A stretch of DNA of 64,000 bases from Paenisporosarcina sp. FSL H8-0542. GTDB taxonomy: Bacteria > Bacillota > Bacilli > Bacillales_A > Planococcaceae. The number at the start of each line of letters is the position of its first letter. The stretch's first letter is position 1. The notes below the pieces were generated by a model that was not told where the DNA came from, made no database searches, and worked only from the letters and a program-made list of their open reading frames with translations. Below, one piece after another: positions 27,306 to 36,863 of this stretch. Where the stretch lies: NCBI RefSeq assembly GCF_038632915.1, contig NZ_CP152050.1:1643001-1707000 (forward strand), written 5' to 3'. A program made the position numbers and the translations under genes.

Positions 27306-28076
27306 ATGAGAGCACTAAAAAAACTCGTTCGTTTTGGTTGGGAGCAGGCTTTATCATGTTTGTTTCCTGTCGTTATTTTTGCCTCTTTGGCTTTTACACA
27401 GATCATGCCACTTCCATTTCTACCACGGTATGACTGGCTACTCATCATCTGCCTTCTGATGCAGTGGTGGATGATACGTTCTGGGCTTGAAACACGGGAT
27501 GAACTAAAGGTTATCACATTGTTCCACCTTATTGGACTTGCTCTTGAAATTTTCAAGGTACATATGGGCTCTTGGTCTTATCCAGAGGAAGGATATTTCA
27601 AAATTTTTGGAGTGCCTCTCTATAGCGGATTCATGTACGCAAGTGTAGCGAGTTATCTTTGCCAGGCGTGGAGGAGATTTAATGTTGAACTAGTAAAGTG
27701 GCCACCGTTTCTGGTAGTTGTACCTCTTGCAGCTGCGATTTATTTAAATTTTTTCACCCACCATTATTGGATTGACGTTCGTTGGTGGTTATCTGGACTT
27801 GTAATTATCGTCTTTTGGCAATCATGGGTCACTTACGAGGTTGATGGAACTCGTTACCGTATGCCACTCGCTCTTTCTTTTGTGCTCATCGGATTTTTTA
27901 TCTGGATAGCCGAAAATATCGCAACGTTCTTTGGAGCTTGGGAATATCCAAACCAAACCGATGCATGGAGTCTCGTTAACCTAGGAAAGGTGAGTTCATG
28001 GCTCCTATTAGTGATTGTTAGCTTCCTTATAGTAGCGACGTTAAAGCGGGTTAAGGGGAAAATTCCACTAGAATAG
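27306..28076 (+). CDS. yoaT: DUF817 integral membrane protein (YoaT-like)
   Basis: 256 residues, seven or eight hydrophobic helices, with the conserved HMGSWSYPEEGYFKIFGVPLYSGFMY block of DUF817 and the WEYPNQTDAW motif. Function unknown in all relatives. TAGGAGGCAC lies at the right distance from the ATG. In Bacillus subtilis yozG, yoaS and yoaT are neighbours, and the order here preserves that grouping, although the two upstream partners are broken. Confidence 0.85.
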   Translation: MRALKKLVRFGWEQALSCLFPVVIFASLAFTQIMPLPFLPRYDWLLIICLLMQWWMIRSGLETRDELKVITLFHLIGLALEIFKVHMGSWSYPEEGYFKIFGVPLYSGFMYASVASYLCQAWRRFNVELVKWPPFLVVVPLAAAIYLNFFTHHYWIDVRWWLSGLVIIVFWQSWVTYEVDGTRYRMPLALSFVLIGFFIWIAENIATFFGAWEYPNQTDAWSLVNLGKVSSWLLLVIVSFLIVATLKRVKGKIPLE

Positions 28077-28197
28077 ATACTAGACAATTTTTATTACTGT
28101 TCAGATCGCTTTTATAAAAAAGTCGGATAGTAAGGAATTCGACATTTTTAGGTTGAAGTACTCCTAGCGTACAAAATTCTGAATAAGATAAACTGGA

Positions 28198-28227
28198 AAA
28201 AGCAACGTTCGAATTGTTGCTTTTTTC
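28198..28227 (+). terminator. Rho-independent terminator after yoaT
   Basis: AAAGCAAC / GTTGCTTTTTT hairpin with loop around GTTCGAATT. Confidence 0.8.
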
Positions 28228-28837
28228 TTTTTAAATAGCTTTTGATTTAACAATACTCCCGGAATGCATTTATTAGGGGTTCTTGTGAAAATATTCACTT
28301 AAACTTTAGATAGCTTAGTTGTAGATCAGTGGGCTGATAAGTCAGCTGTTACTGTTAATTAAACTAACAGGGCAGGTTAGAAATGTAGGGTTAAGTTCGA
28401 TGTAACTCCATTATTATATAGGATTAATTCAGCGTAAACGTCCATTAATAATAATTTCAGAAAAATCCAAAGACAAACTCAGTAATTTTGAGTGAAATGA
28501 ACCAAATCATACTCCGATATTCTGGAATAGCGTACCAGTACAAGTTCAGGTAAGTTTTTTTAACGGATTCTGTTGATTTAAAATAAAGTTTGATAATTTG
28601 TAAAAAAGTTTGATAAAACCCTGTATTAATATAGGGCTTTCTTTTGACCTTTAAACTCCAGCAGTATTGTTCAATTAAAGGGCCATTTTCTGGAATAAAG
28701 CGATTGCTAAAATCACGGAATTTTGAAATAATTGTTATTAAGTTAAAGGGCAGGATTTTAGAATATGGCCGAAACATATTGTATATAAAAAAATTAACAT
28801 TAGTTTCTTAATTCTTTTTATTAGGAGGAAGAGTCGG
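28228..28837. other. Non-coding region with degenerate palindromic elements
   Basis: 28306-28380 contains TAGCTTAGTTG and AAACTAACAGGGCAGGTTAG, a worn copy of the composite palindrome family. 28664-28700 contains TTGTTCAATTAAAGGGCC, possibly another. An open frame of 106 codons on the minus strand (28457-28777) has no ribosome-binding site and no recognisable domain, so I do not call it a gene. TTAGGAGGAAG precedes the next ATG. Confidence 0.45.
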
Positions 28838-29200
28838 ATGGAAATAAAATGGATAGGTGTTAGCGTCCTCACCGGATTCTTTCTACTGGAGCTTGGTGCA
28901 ATGGCTGCGTTCAGTTACTGGGGTTATCATATCAAGACAGGGGTAGCGGTCAAAATTATACTCGCGGTTGCCACGCCACTAGTCATAGCCACTCTATGGG
29001 GTATGTTTCTCTCCCCGAAGGCGTCGCTCCCCATCTTCTCCTTTCCCATACGAACTACGCTTAAGCTGGTTGTGTTCATCGTTGCTTCCGCAGCTTTGTA
29101 CGCAAGTGGGCAAAGCGCGCTCGCGGTTACTTTTCTGACGGTGTCCCTTCTTATCGTGGCAGCAGTCTTTATCTTGAAGCTTCATAAAGTAAATATGTGA
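28838..29200 (+). CDS. yrdB: YrdB family membrane protein (DUF2568)
   Basis: 120 residues with four hydrophobic helices spread through the whole protein and the early FFLLELGAMAAFSYWGY segment typical of YrdB/DUF2568. Function unknown. Base composition is higher in G+C than its neighbours (GCGGTTGCCACGCC and similar), which hints at separate origin. Monocistronic, with its own ribosome-binding site and terminator. Confidence 0.75.
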   Translation: MEIKWIGVSVLTGFFLLELGAMAAFSYWGYHIKTGVAVKIILAVATPLVIATLWGMFLSPKASLPIFSFPIRTTLKLVVFIVASAALYASGQSALAVTFLTVSLLIVAAVFILKLHKVNM

Positions 29201-29307
29201 AGTGGATTAGTCTAAAACCGAACTTCAATAATCGGGCGTGATTGTTGAGCAACACAGGTAGAAACTGAGCAAGCTTTTTTATAAAAATCGTTCCCGTGAA
29301 ATATTTA

Positions 29308-29354
29308 AAGAGCCTGTTTTGATCAATCTTTTTTTCAAAAGCAGGCTCTTTTAT
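29308..29354 (+). terminator. Terminator after yrdB
   Basis: AAAGAGCCTG-TTTTGA paired with TCAAAAGCAGGCTCTTTT, one bulge. The remaining gap to 29796 holds a NotI-like GCGGCCGCC at about 29531 and a short broken frame (EEQFSRPPVNDYG); nothing I can name. Two tandem copies of TTTGAATTAAAGATA lie at about 29745-29775. Confidence 0.7.
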
Positions 29355-29796
29355 ATTGGGGAAATCAACTTAATAAGACGAATTTTTTGATTAAACTTTT
29401 TTTAAACCAACAGATTCCAAACCCCAAAGCTGCCAAGACTTATTCTTCACCTCTACTATATAAAAGTAGTGCAAACCAATGCCTTGGTTTGAATTATGGA
29501 GGCATTACAACTGATAGAAGAACAATTCTCGCGGCCGCCAGTTAATGATTATGGAATTGGCATCAAGATCAAGATAAGTGAATTACAATATTTTTTTAAA
29601 ATCCAGGCACTTTGCTGTTTTTTTTTTTAGATTCCTGTTTTTCTAATGCTTTTAAAAACCATTTCGTCGTTCCTGTTAAAATGGATACGATCCCTTGGAA
29701 ATCGAACAAAAGTGATGCATTAATTCTAAAATCATGTTATATTTAGTTTGAATTAAAGATATTTGAATTAAAGATATTGTCATTGAAGATAGTTAA

Positions 29797-30243
29797 GTGG
29801 TGATACTATTGGTTTTAACTCAAAAAAAGTTGCTTCCTGTTTCTGTTATTCTTCGTGCAGCCCAATCGATTCAGGAAGTGATCAGAAAAGATGCAGCAAG
29901 ATTTGACTTGAATCCAACAGAGTTTGCTGTATTAGAATTACTCTATTATAAAGGCGATCAACCAATTCAATTGATTGGCAAAAAGGTTCTCATTTCAAGT
30001 AGTAGTATTACTTAATGAGGTAGATAAGCTTGAACAGAAGAAGTTTTTCGTTCATTGAGCATGTCCAAAAGATCGTCGTGTAACTTATGCTAGTCAAACG
30101 ATTCTTGGGAAGGCCTTTATTAATAAAAATTCCCTCAGCATGAAAAGAAACTCAAAGAAATCTTTGAACAGTTAAAAGATAAGATCTGAATTAAATGATT
30201 GAACTACTAAAACATATAAGTCAGCAAGCAAGGAAACTATAAT
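29797..30243 (+). pseudogene. MarR-family repressor (MhqR-like), decayed
   Basis: The first 72 codons (GTG start; RAAQSIQEVIRKDAARFDLN, then PTEFAVLELLYYKGDQPI) match MarR/MhqR-type regulators up to the wing helix (ISSSSIT), then a TAA interrupts. The remaining C-terminal half can be followed in shifted frames (VDKLEQKKF; KDRRVTYA; QHEKKLKEIFEQLKD; final QQARKL-like end at 30241). At least three lesions. MhqR represses quinone/aromatic detoxification operons of the type found immediately downstream. Confidence 0.8.
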
Positions 30244-30257
30244 TTTTTTATTAATTA

Positions 30258-30271
30258 TCTCGAATTCGAGA
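30258..30271. promoter_or_regulatory. Palindromic operator-like site of the dioxygenase operon
   Basis: Perfect 14-bp palindrome TCTCGAATTCGAGA in the short space between the broken repressor and the operon, 34 bp before the first ATG. Its position and ATCTCGA-type half-sites fit an MhqR-type operator; the assignment is inference. Confidence 0.55.
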
Positions 30272-30304
30272 ATTATTAATTTGATATAAAAAGGAGGAAT
30301 CATA

Positions 30305-31288
30305 ATGAATCATTTAAAAGGAATTCACCATGTAACAGCGATTACAAGTAGTGCAGAGAAAAACTATGAATTTTTCACATATGTATTAGGAATGCGTCTA
30401 GTAAAAAAAACAGTAAATCAAGATGATATTCAAACGTATCATTTATTCTTTGCAGACGATAAAGGTTCTGCCGGTACAGATATGACGTTCTTTGATTTTC
30501 CAGGTATTCAAAAAGGAACACACGGAACGAACGAGATTTATAAAACGGCTTTTCGTGTACCGACCGATGCGGCACTTGATTACTGGGTGAAACGTTTTGA
30601 TAAGTACAAAGTAAAACATACAGGCATTAAAGCAGTATTTGATAAGAAAACAATTTCATTTGTTGACTTTGATGATCAACAATATATGTTAATTTCAGAT
30701 GAATTCAATGAAGGTGTTTCATCAGGGACACCTTGGCAGAACGGTCCGGTACCACTTGAATTTGCAATTACAGGTTTAGGACCTATTCATGTTCGTATCG
30801 CTCAGTATGATTATTATAAAGAAGTATTGGAAAAAGTAATGCTAATGCGCGAAATCGCAGAAGAGGGTTCTATGCATTTATTTGAAATGGGCGAAGGTGG
30901 AAATGGTGCACAAGTGATTGTGGAGCACAATACGATTTATCCAGCAGGCCGACAAGGATTCGGTACAGTGCATCACGCAGCCTTCCGCGTGGAAGATACA
31001 AAGGTATTATATGAGTGGATTGAACGTTTGAAAGAATTTGGTTTAGGTACGTCAGGGTATGTTGATCGATTCTTTTTTGAATCACTATATGCACGCGTAG
31101 CACCTGGAATCCTTTTTGAATGGGCAACAGATGGTCCTGGATTTATGGGGGACGAGACTTACGAAACAGTAGGGGAAATATTATCGTTACCACCATTTCT
31201 TGAAGGAAAAAGAGAACGAATTGAGGCATCAGTACGACCAATCAACACGGTTCGAAGCACACTTAAAATTGAAAAAGAGTACTTGTAA
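30305..31288 (+). CDS. Ring-cleaving dioxygenase, glyoxalase/VOC family (MhqA/MhqO-like)
   Basis: 327 residues forming two tandem VOC modules. KGIHHVTAIT begins module one (metal-ligand His in HHV) and GTVHHAAFRV begins module two, followed by FFESLYARVAPGILFEWATDGPGF, typical of the hydroquinone-linked dioxygenases of Bacillus. Predicted to open catechol- or hydroquinone-type rings using Fe(II). AAAGGAGGAATC precedes the ATG. It forms an operon with the flavin reductase 20 bp downstream, the usual pairing in MhqR-controlled loci. Confidence 0.88.
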   Translation: MNHLKGIHHVTAITSSAEKNYEFFTYVLGMRLVKKTVNQDDIQTYHLFFADDKGSAGTDMTFFDFPGIQKGTHGTNEIYKTAFRVPTDAALDYWVKRFDKYKVKHTGIKAVFDKKTISFVDFDDQQYMLISDEFNEGVSSGTPWQNGPVPLEFAITGLGPIHVRIAQYDYYKEVLEKVMLMREIAEEGSMHLFEMGEGGNGAQVIVEHNTIYPAGRQGFGTVHHAAFRVEDTKVLYEWIERLKEFGLGTSGYVDRFFFESLYARVAPGILFEWATDGPGFMGDETYETVGEILSLPPFLEGKRERIEASVRPINTVRSTLKIEKEYL

Positions 31289-31307
31289 GGAGGTGAAATA
31301 ACAAAAA

Positions 31308-31904
31308 ATGGGCTTTTTAACTAAATTATTTGGAGCACAAAAAATGGAGGGAAAAACAATGACAAAATTAAATATAGGTATTATTTTAGGATCAACACGT
31401 GAGGGGCGCGTAAGTCCACAAGTAGGATCATGGGTAAAAGAATTAGCAGATAAACGTGGTGACGCAAATTACACAATTATCGATATCGCGGAATACAAAC
31501 TGCCACTTTTAGGTGAAGCAGGCGGCGATGCATCAGGGGCAGCTGCATGGTCAGAAATCATTGCAAAACAAGATGGATTTGTATTCATCGTTCAAGAATA
31601 CAATCACTCTATTACAGGCGCACTAAAAAATGCATTAGATTACCTACGTGATGAGTGGAATAATAAAGCAGCTGGTATCGTTTCATATGGTTCTGTAGGT
31701 GGGGCTCGTGCAACAGAACATTTACGCGGGATTTTAAGTGAATTACTAGTAGCACATGTTCGTGTACACCCAGCATTATCACTATTTACAGACTTCGAAA
31801 ACGGAACAGTATTCAAACCAGCTGACGTTCAAGCAGCTTCTGTAAACCAAATGTTAGACCAAGTTATCCCTTGGACAACTGCATTAAACACAATACGCAA
31901 GTAA
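31308..31904 (+). CDS. NADPH-dependent FMN reductase / flavodoxin-like oxidoreductase
   Basis: 198 residues with the FMN-binding GSTREGRVSPQVG loop, QEYNHSITGALKNALDYL and YGSVGGARA motifs of the NAD(P)H-dependent FMN reductase family. Probably reduces quinones or supplies reduced flavin in the detoxification operon. Two starts are plausible: ATG 31308 preceded by AAGGAGG, or ATG 31359 preceded by GGAGGG and beginning MTKLNIGIILGS, where family similarity starts. The 17 extra N-terminal residues (MGFLTKLFGAQ) are basic and hydrophobic. I keep the longer form because its ribosome-binding site is the stronger one. Confidence 0.87.
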   Translation: MGFLTKLFGAQKMEGKTMTKLNIGIILGSTREGRVSPQVGSWVKELADKRGDANYTIIDIAEYKLPLLGEAGGDASGAAAWSEIIAKQDGFVFIVQEYNHSITGALKNALDYLRDEWNNKAAGIVSYGSVGGARATEHLRGILSELLVAHVRVHPALSLFTDFENGTVFKPADVQAASVNQMLDQVIPWTTALNTIRK

Positions 31905-31928
31905 TTTTCAAAGATGTAAATCATAACA

Positions 31929-31971
31929 AAAACCCAAAATGTACATGTTATCATGTACATTTTGGGTTTTA
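31929..31971 (+). terminator. Rho-independent terminator of the dioxygenase operon
   Basis: Perfect stem of 18-19 bp centred on TTAT, followed by Ts. The near-symmetry would also allow it to work in the opposite direction. Confidence 0.9.
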
Positions 31972-32264
31972 TTGAAGTTGAATAAATTCTGAGCAAAATG
32001 ATATCAAGATGATTGAAGGTTTTGCTCAGAAATTATTGAGAAAATATTATTTACCGATTTTATAAAGAATATGAGGAAAACATGATGGACAAAATAGCTG
32101 GATAGTTAATGGCATCTAGCGCTTGCTTATCTAATGCTGGTCGGCAATTATATGCACTTAATGTAATAATTTTTCTACACCTTGTGCAAACTTACAAGTA
32201 CTTTAATATAACAATAGGCCTTAGCAGTTAAGAATAACTGGTTTCTTCTCCTTTTGATAAGCAT

Positions 32265-33482
32265 TTAGTTCTCTATTTCTTTCACATCGATGAACTTAAA
32301 TACAAGAAAAGTCAAAATAACACCTAGTGCACCTGCCACCAAATAACTAACATTGAGATAATTGTTCATGACCAGCGCCATGATTGGTGGTCCAGCTGCC
32401 ACGCCAATGAAACGAGCAGAACTGTAGAAAGATGAGACGGTACCGCGTTCTTCTTTATCAATATTCTCCGTTATGAGTGCGTCAAGAACAGGTAGCATGG
32501 CACCTATGGCAATTCCGACAAGGCTGGTAATAGTGAGCAAGACCCAAAGTCGGTCGGACCATATTCCAACCATACTCACGCTCACAGATAAAGCAATTAG
32601 ACAGACTAGCATCATTTTTTTCATCTTGTATAGATTGCCTTTGATCTTGCGGCCCGTAATGAAAGAAGCGATACACAACATTAATAGAGGAATGGCCAGA
32701 ACGTAGCCTTTCTTAATTCCTTTCAATTCGTATTCTTTCTCCAGAATTTCCGATAGAAAGAAAAGTGTGCCGAATAAAATAAGCATAACAAAAATACCAC
32801 TGAGAAAGACGGCTGATAGCCACTTTCCTTCCTCTTGGAATGTCTGCTTACTGTTGCTTAGGAACTCCTTGAATTTCTTTGGCTCCTCTTTTTCATGGGG
32901 TACTTTGATAAAGAAAAAAATAAGAACTATTGAAATAAGACTGAAAAAGGAAATGGAGAAGAATGGAAGGAACCATAAGAAAGAAGCGAAAGTAGCTCCT
33001 AATATTGGACTAATCACTTTTCCGAACGTATTCGAAGTTTCGATGATGCCAAGACATGAACTAGTTTTTTCATCATCGTCTTTATACAAATCCCCAACGA
33101 GTGGGAGGATGATCGGGAAGGCACCAGAGGCACCGATTCCCTGCAAAATTCTCCCGATGATAATCCAGGCGAAGGGGTTATCCAGTTTCCAGGAGGCGAA
33201 ACCGGCAATTAATCCACCAATTAGGGCTAAAATCAAACTAGGCAATATGACAATTTTACGGCCAAATCGATCGGATAGATAGCCTGCAATTGGGATGAGG
33301 AAAATGGCTGCTATTGAGTAACTTGTGATAATCATGCTCGACTGAAACGAAGAAATACCCACCGTTTTTTCCAAAATGGGAAGAACGGGAATTAGCATTG
33401 AATTTCCTAATGTCATTACAAGTGGAATTGAAGCCATACTGACAATGCACCATGTACTGACTTTTTTTTCACTGTTTTCCAT
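32265..33482 (-). CDS. MFS drug:H+ antiporter (DHA1-type), 12 helices
   Basis: 405 residues with twelve hydrophobic segments. Motif A is GYLSDRFGRKIV in loop 2-3 and the motif C region is SPILGATFASFLWFLPF after ETSNTFGKVI, so it belongs to the antiporter group. Substrate unknown; likely export of drugs or metabolites. It lies 76 bp downstream of the LysE-type gene on the same strand and may be co-transcribed. A GAGGTG sits just upstream of the start. Confidence 0.85.
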   Translation of the reverse strand: MENSEKKVSTWCIVSMASIPLVMTLGNSMLIPVLPILEKTVGISSFQSSMIITSYSIAAIFLIPIAGYLSDRFGRKIVILPSLILALIGGLIAGFASWKLDNPFAWIIIGRILQGIGASGAFPIILPLVGDLYKDDDEKTSSCLGIIETSNTFGKVISPILGATFASFLWFLPFFSISFFSLISIVLIFFFIKVPHEKEEPKKFKEFLSNSKQTFQEEGKWLSAVFLSGIFVMLILFGTLFFLSEILEKEYELKGIKKGYVLAIPLLMLCIASFITGRKIKGNLYKMKKMMLVCLIALSVSVSMVGIWSDRLWVLLTITSLVGIAIGAMLPVLDALITENIDKEERGTVSSFYSSARFIGVAAGPPIMALVMNNYLNVSYLVAGALGVILTFLVFKFIDVKEIEN

Positions 33483-33561
33483 ACATACACCTCAGAAAAT
33501 TTCATATAGAGGAACGTATTTAGGGTCTCCAAGACGTACATTTTTATGCGGGTGCGATTTG

Positions 33562-34185
33562 CTAGAAAAGTGAATGATAGGCTTGGACGCCGAAATAAAC
33601 GCCGAAGCAAATCATGGAAAGGGAGGATATCATGGAAATGCCTGTCAGGATGTTATTCGAAAGCACTTTGCTGGCGCTACTGGACAATAAGGACATAGTT
33701 AAATCCACCATCATAATTCCCAATAATATGGCTCCACTGCAAATGAAGATTTCATATCCTGCCAATGGTTCAGAAGACCCTACAAGGAGGGAACCATAAA
33801 TACCTAACCAAAAAAGGACCGTCAAAGGGTTTAGAAACGCCATGAATAAGCCGGCTATGTATGTATGTCGAATTCGATTTGTCTTGGTCATTGTTTTTGC
33901 TTTAGTTTTGTGGAGCACAAGCAGATTTTCAATCCCCGTATAAATGAGGACAAAGCATCCGAAAGACCAGAGCAGCGTTTGCATGAATGGTGAATCGATG
34001 AATTTAGCGATTCCGAAGTACACTAAAAGCATGTACAGGATATCGGAAGACAAGGCTCCAAGACTGAAAATCCATGCACGAAAAAAGCCTTTGTTGATGC
34101 CTGTATTTATCAGCGTAGCTTTTACTGGGCCGATAGGTGCTGCCAATGAAATTCCAAGAAATACATACGTAAAGAATGAATGCAT
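33562..34185 (-). CDS. LysE-family amino-acid exporter / translocator
   Basis: 207 residues, six helices. APIGPVKATLINTGINKGF near the N-terminus and LNPLTVLFWLGIYG in helix 4 are LysE/RhtB signatures. I chose ATG 34185 because GGAGGG lies 6-7 bases upstream; an in-frame ATG 33 bases earlier lacks a ribosome-binding site and would add a non-hydrophobic extension. Substrate unknown. Confidence 0.85.
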   Translation of the reverse strand: MHSFFTYVFLGISLAAPIGPVKATLINTGINKGFFRAWIFSLGALSSDILYMLLVYFGIAKFIDSPFMQTLLWSFGCFVLIYTGIENLLVLHKTKAKTMTKTNRIRHTYIAGLFMAFLNPLTVLFWLGIYGSLLVGSSEPLAGYEIFICSGAILLGIMMVDLTMSLLSSSASKVLSNNILTGISMISSLSMICFGVYFGVQAYHSLF

Positions 34186-34218
34186 GGAAAACCCTCCAAT
34201 AAGATCATGTCTTAGCAT

Positions 34219-34779
34219 CTTATTCAGAAGCCGTATTCTCTACAACTAATATAAAATAGTACACATAAATAATAGAATATCCCGAAAACTAAAACCGACA
34301 CCACCATACCGATGATAATTCATATAATTGAAGATAAGGGCAATCACCATTTTGTATACCAATGTTTAATGATAAACAGGAACTTGTTGCTAAATCTAAA
34401 GCAGTCTTCTATCACCTTGAGTAATCTAATGAAAAATAATCATCAAGCAATATAGAATTTATTGGAAATGAAAATATTTCCATCTATTTATTGAACTGGA
34501 AAAAAAGCAATGGTAAAATTAAATTTACTAAAATTAATGGAGGTTTTCCTTTTGACAGCATCTATGAGACTTAGAATCCGAACTTTGAACCGTTAATTGC
34601 ATATGGTCAAGGCTCTGCTTAAGTATGGAGTAAATGGGATTAGTCTGTCTCTTTAGGAAAACTTTATTTTTATGTTTATCAAAAAATAGTAATGTAACTA
34701 CTCTTTTTCGATTCGAGTAAAAAGACCTTAACCATTTACTTTTCATTGTAGGAAATATACAGAAAAGGTCGTGAAGAAA
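34219..34779. other. Gap between divergent transporter genes
   Basis: No intact gene. GGAGG followed by a TTG-started frame at about 34553 runs only about 14 codons; later frames are broken. This may be the remnant of a small regulator gene ahead of the efflux pump. Otherwise AT-rich. Confidence 0.4.
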
Positions 34780-36030
34780 ATGAATATGGAATATGAAAAT
34801 TGGAAAAAGAATATTATTATCTTTTTAAGTAGCCAGACGATATCACTTTTTGGTTCCTCTCTGGTTCAATATGCGATTATGTGGCATATTACACTTACTA
34901 CACAATCAGGAATGATGATGACACTGTTTATTTTATGTGGATTCATCCCTACTTTTATTTTATCGCCTTTTGCCGGAGTATGGGCAGATCGATACAATCG
35001 AAAGGTACTCATCATCTTATCGGATGGATTAATTGCTGTTGCAACTCTCGTCATGGCAATTGTCTTCTTAATGGGATATGAGGCAGTTTGGCTACTGTTT
35101 GCTATGGCTGGTATTAGAGCTATAGGAGCAGGTATTCAAGGTCCAGCAGTAGGGGCTATTTTACCGCAAATTGTTCCAGAAGATAAACTGACGAAGGTAA
35201 GTGGAATTAACGGAAGTATACAGGCTATTATTATGTTCGTGTCTCCTATGGTAAGTGCGGCAATGCTGACAATGGCCACATTAGAAAGTATTTTCTTTAT
35301 AGATGTGGTAACTGCAGCTATAGCAATCGTAACTTTGCTTGTATTCTTAAAAATTCAGGTACATGCAAAGGCATCCGAGGTACAAACAACAAGCTATCTT
35401 ACTGATTTTAAAGCAGGTTTAACATATATTAATAACCACGCTTTTTTGAAAACGTTCTTTTTGTATTTCGCGATGTTATTTGTTTTGATGGCGCCTGCAG
35501 CATTTTTAACTCCTTTACAAGTGACTCGGAGCTTTGGTGATGATGTATGGCGGTTAACTGCAATTGAAATAGCCTTTTCGATTGGAATGATGGCAGGCGG
35601 AGGTATTATTGCTTCGTGGGGAGGCTTTTCAAATAAGGTGCATACGATGACACTTGCAAGTATTATTATGGGGGTTTGTACGATTGCATTAGGGATTATG
35701 CCAATGTTTTGGGCTTATCTACTCTTCATGGCGATATTCGGAGTGACAATGCCAGTCTTCAATACACCGACGACTGTACTGATTCAAGAGCGAGTCGAGG
35801 GTGATTACTTAGGTAGAGTATTTGGTGTATTTGGGATGATTGCTACATCTATGATGCCGATAGGAATGCTCATTTTTGGACCTATGGCAGATGTTGTGAG
35901 AGTTGAATGGATTCTATTGGGTACGGGAGTGCTTATGTTAATCCTTGGCGTGTTATTAGGAAGAAACAAAGTATTATTAAAAGCAGGTGAGCCTGTAGTT
36001 GTTCCAGAGTCATCTGATTTAACCTTATAA
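34780..36030 (+). CDS. MFS transporter, macrolide-efflux (MefA/DHA3) type
   Basis: 416 residues. FLSSQTISLFGSSLVQYAIMWHIT at the N-terminus, motif A variant GVWADRYNRKVL and the QGPAVGAILPQIVPEDKL block place it in the Mef/DHA3 family of 12-helix exporters. Relatives export macrolides or lipophilic compounds; substrate not predictable. Start: ATG 34780 has AAAAGG 11 bases upstream; the in-frame GTG at 34771 would be only 2-3 bases from it and is unlikely. Confidence 0.88.
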   Translation: MNMEYENWKKNIIIFLSSQTISLFGSSLVQYAIMWHITLTTQSGMMMTLFILCGFIPTFILSPFAGVWADRYNRKVLIILSDGLIAVATLVMAIVFLMGYEAVWLLFAMAGIRAIGAGIQGPAVGAILPQIVPEDKLTKVSGINGSIQAIIMFVSPMVSAAMLTMATLESIFFIDVVTAAIAIVTLLVFLKIQVHAKASEVQTTSYLTDFKAGLTYINNHAFLKTFFLYFAMLFVLMAPAAFLTPLQVTRSFGDDVWRLTAIEIAFSIGMMAGGGIIASWGGFSNKVHTMTLASIIMGVCTIALGIMPMFWAYLLFMAIFGVTMPVFNTPTTVLIQERVEGDYLGRVFGVFGMIATSMMPIGMLIFGPMADVVRVEWILLGTGVLMLILGVLLGRNKVLLKAGEPVVVPESSDLTL

Positions 36031-36105
36031 TAAATACATTTAGAACTTGATAGCCTGGCAGATCTAGCAATTACAAGAAAATTAGAGACTAGATGCCCCT
36101 ACAAG

Positions 36106-36165
36106 TCTAATGGGTGCTTTACTTCAAAAAGGAGTAAAGCATTTTTTTCTTGTTCAACTACACAT
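36106..36165. repeat. Degenerate composite palindrome with terminator
   Basis: TAATGGGTGCTTTACT, then the stem TGCTTTACT / AGTAAAGCA (36115-36141) followed by TTTTTTTCTTGTTCAACTA. This is the A-hairpin / T-tract / B-half order of the family, with the second half incomplete. It should terminate the MFS gene. Confidence 0.65.
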
Positions 36166-36250
36166 GGAGATTAGTTCAATATCACCTCCTCTGTAATTTT
36201 TCTAAAATGTAAATTAATGTTAATATTGAGTATATCTTGGAGGTGTAAAC

Positions 36251-36724
36251 ATGTCTTTTAAAATTATTATCCATTTATCTGTAGCATCAATGGCTTTCAT
36301 CTTTTCTGCTCTAGCTTCATGGTATGAGGGAAGTAAAATATTAGATGTCTCTTGGGAATGGAAACATACAGCTATCTTTTCTGAGATGTTAAATGGTCCT
36401 GTGAAGCAAGCAAGCGATATTTTAACAATTGACTATTTTGTATATGCAGCTAAATTTTTACCTACATTTCCTTTAATTATGTTATTCAGTAGTACATACA
36501 TTCTAATCCTTTTAGGATATATTCTACTCAAACGTAACGATAAGTTGTTTTCGTATTTCCTAACATCTATCGGCGTAATATTCTTGGTATTAAGTGGTTT
36601 TGTATCAAATTCTCCAACTATTGGTTTGAAATATTTTTTCATAAGTTTTTTATTACTAGGGATGATTTCAATTGTTATTGCGTTAAATAGATTTATTAAC
36701 AATAAGACAAGAGAAATATATTAA
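36251..36724 (+). CDS. Small membrane protein, DUF4306-like
   Basis: 157 residues with four predicted helices. The early SALASWYEGSKILDVSWEWKH segment, a Trp-rich loop after the first helix, resembles DUF4306 (YjdJ-type) proteins of Bacillus. Function unknown. TTGGAGGTGTAAAC gives a good ribosome-binding site. It is bracketed on both sides by palindromic repeat copies. Confidence 0.65.
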   Translation: MSFKIIIHLSVASMAFIFSALASWYEGSKILDVSWEWKHTAIFSEMLNGPVKQASDILTIDYFVYAAKFLPTFPLIMLFSSTYILILLGYILLKRNDKLFSYFLTSIGVIFLVLSGFVSNSPTIGLKYFFISFLLLGMISIVIALNRFINNKTREIY

Positions 36725-36730
36725 ATTGTA

Positions 36731-36815
36731 TTACTAGCTGATGCTTTAGTTAAAGATCATCGGGCAATTAAGAAACCCTTTTCCTTATTCAACAAACGCA
36801 ACAGGTTAGTTATAA
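36731..36815. repeat. Degenerate composite palindrome
   Basis: CTGATGCTTTAGTTAAAGATC, then AAACCCTTTTCCTTATTCAAC, then AAACGCAACAGGTTAGTTATAAAAAGG: A half, central T-rich part and B half can be recognised, stems are worn. Confidence 0.55.
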
Positions 36816-36863
36816 AAAGGGTTAGATTTTTTGAGTCAAATATCGGGGTAAGGGGGGATTCAC

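Noticed and set aside
28457-28777. 106-codon open frame on the minus strand
   Set aside because: No ribosome-binding site, no recognisable domain, strongly biased by AT content; the region contains degenerate repeats instead.
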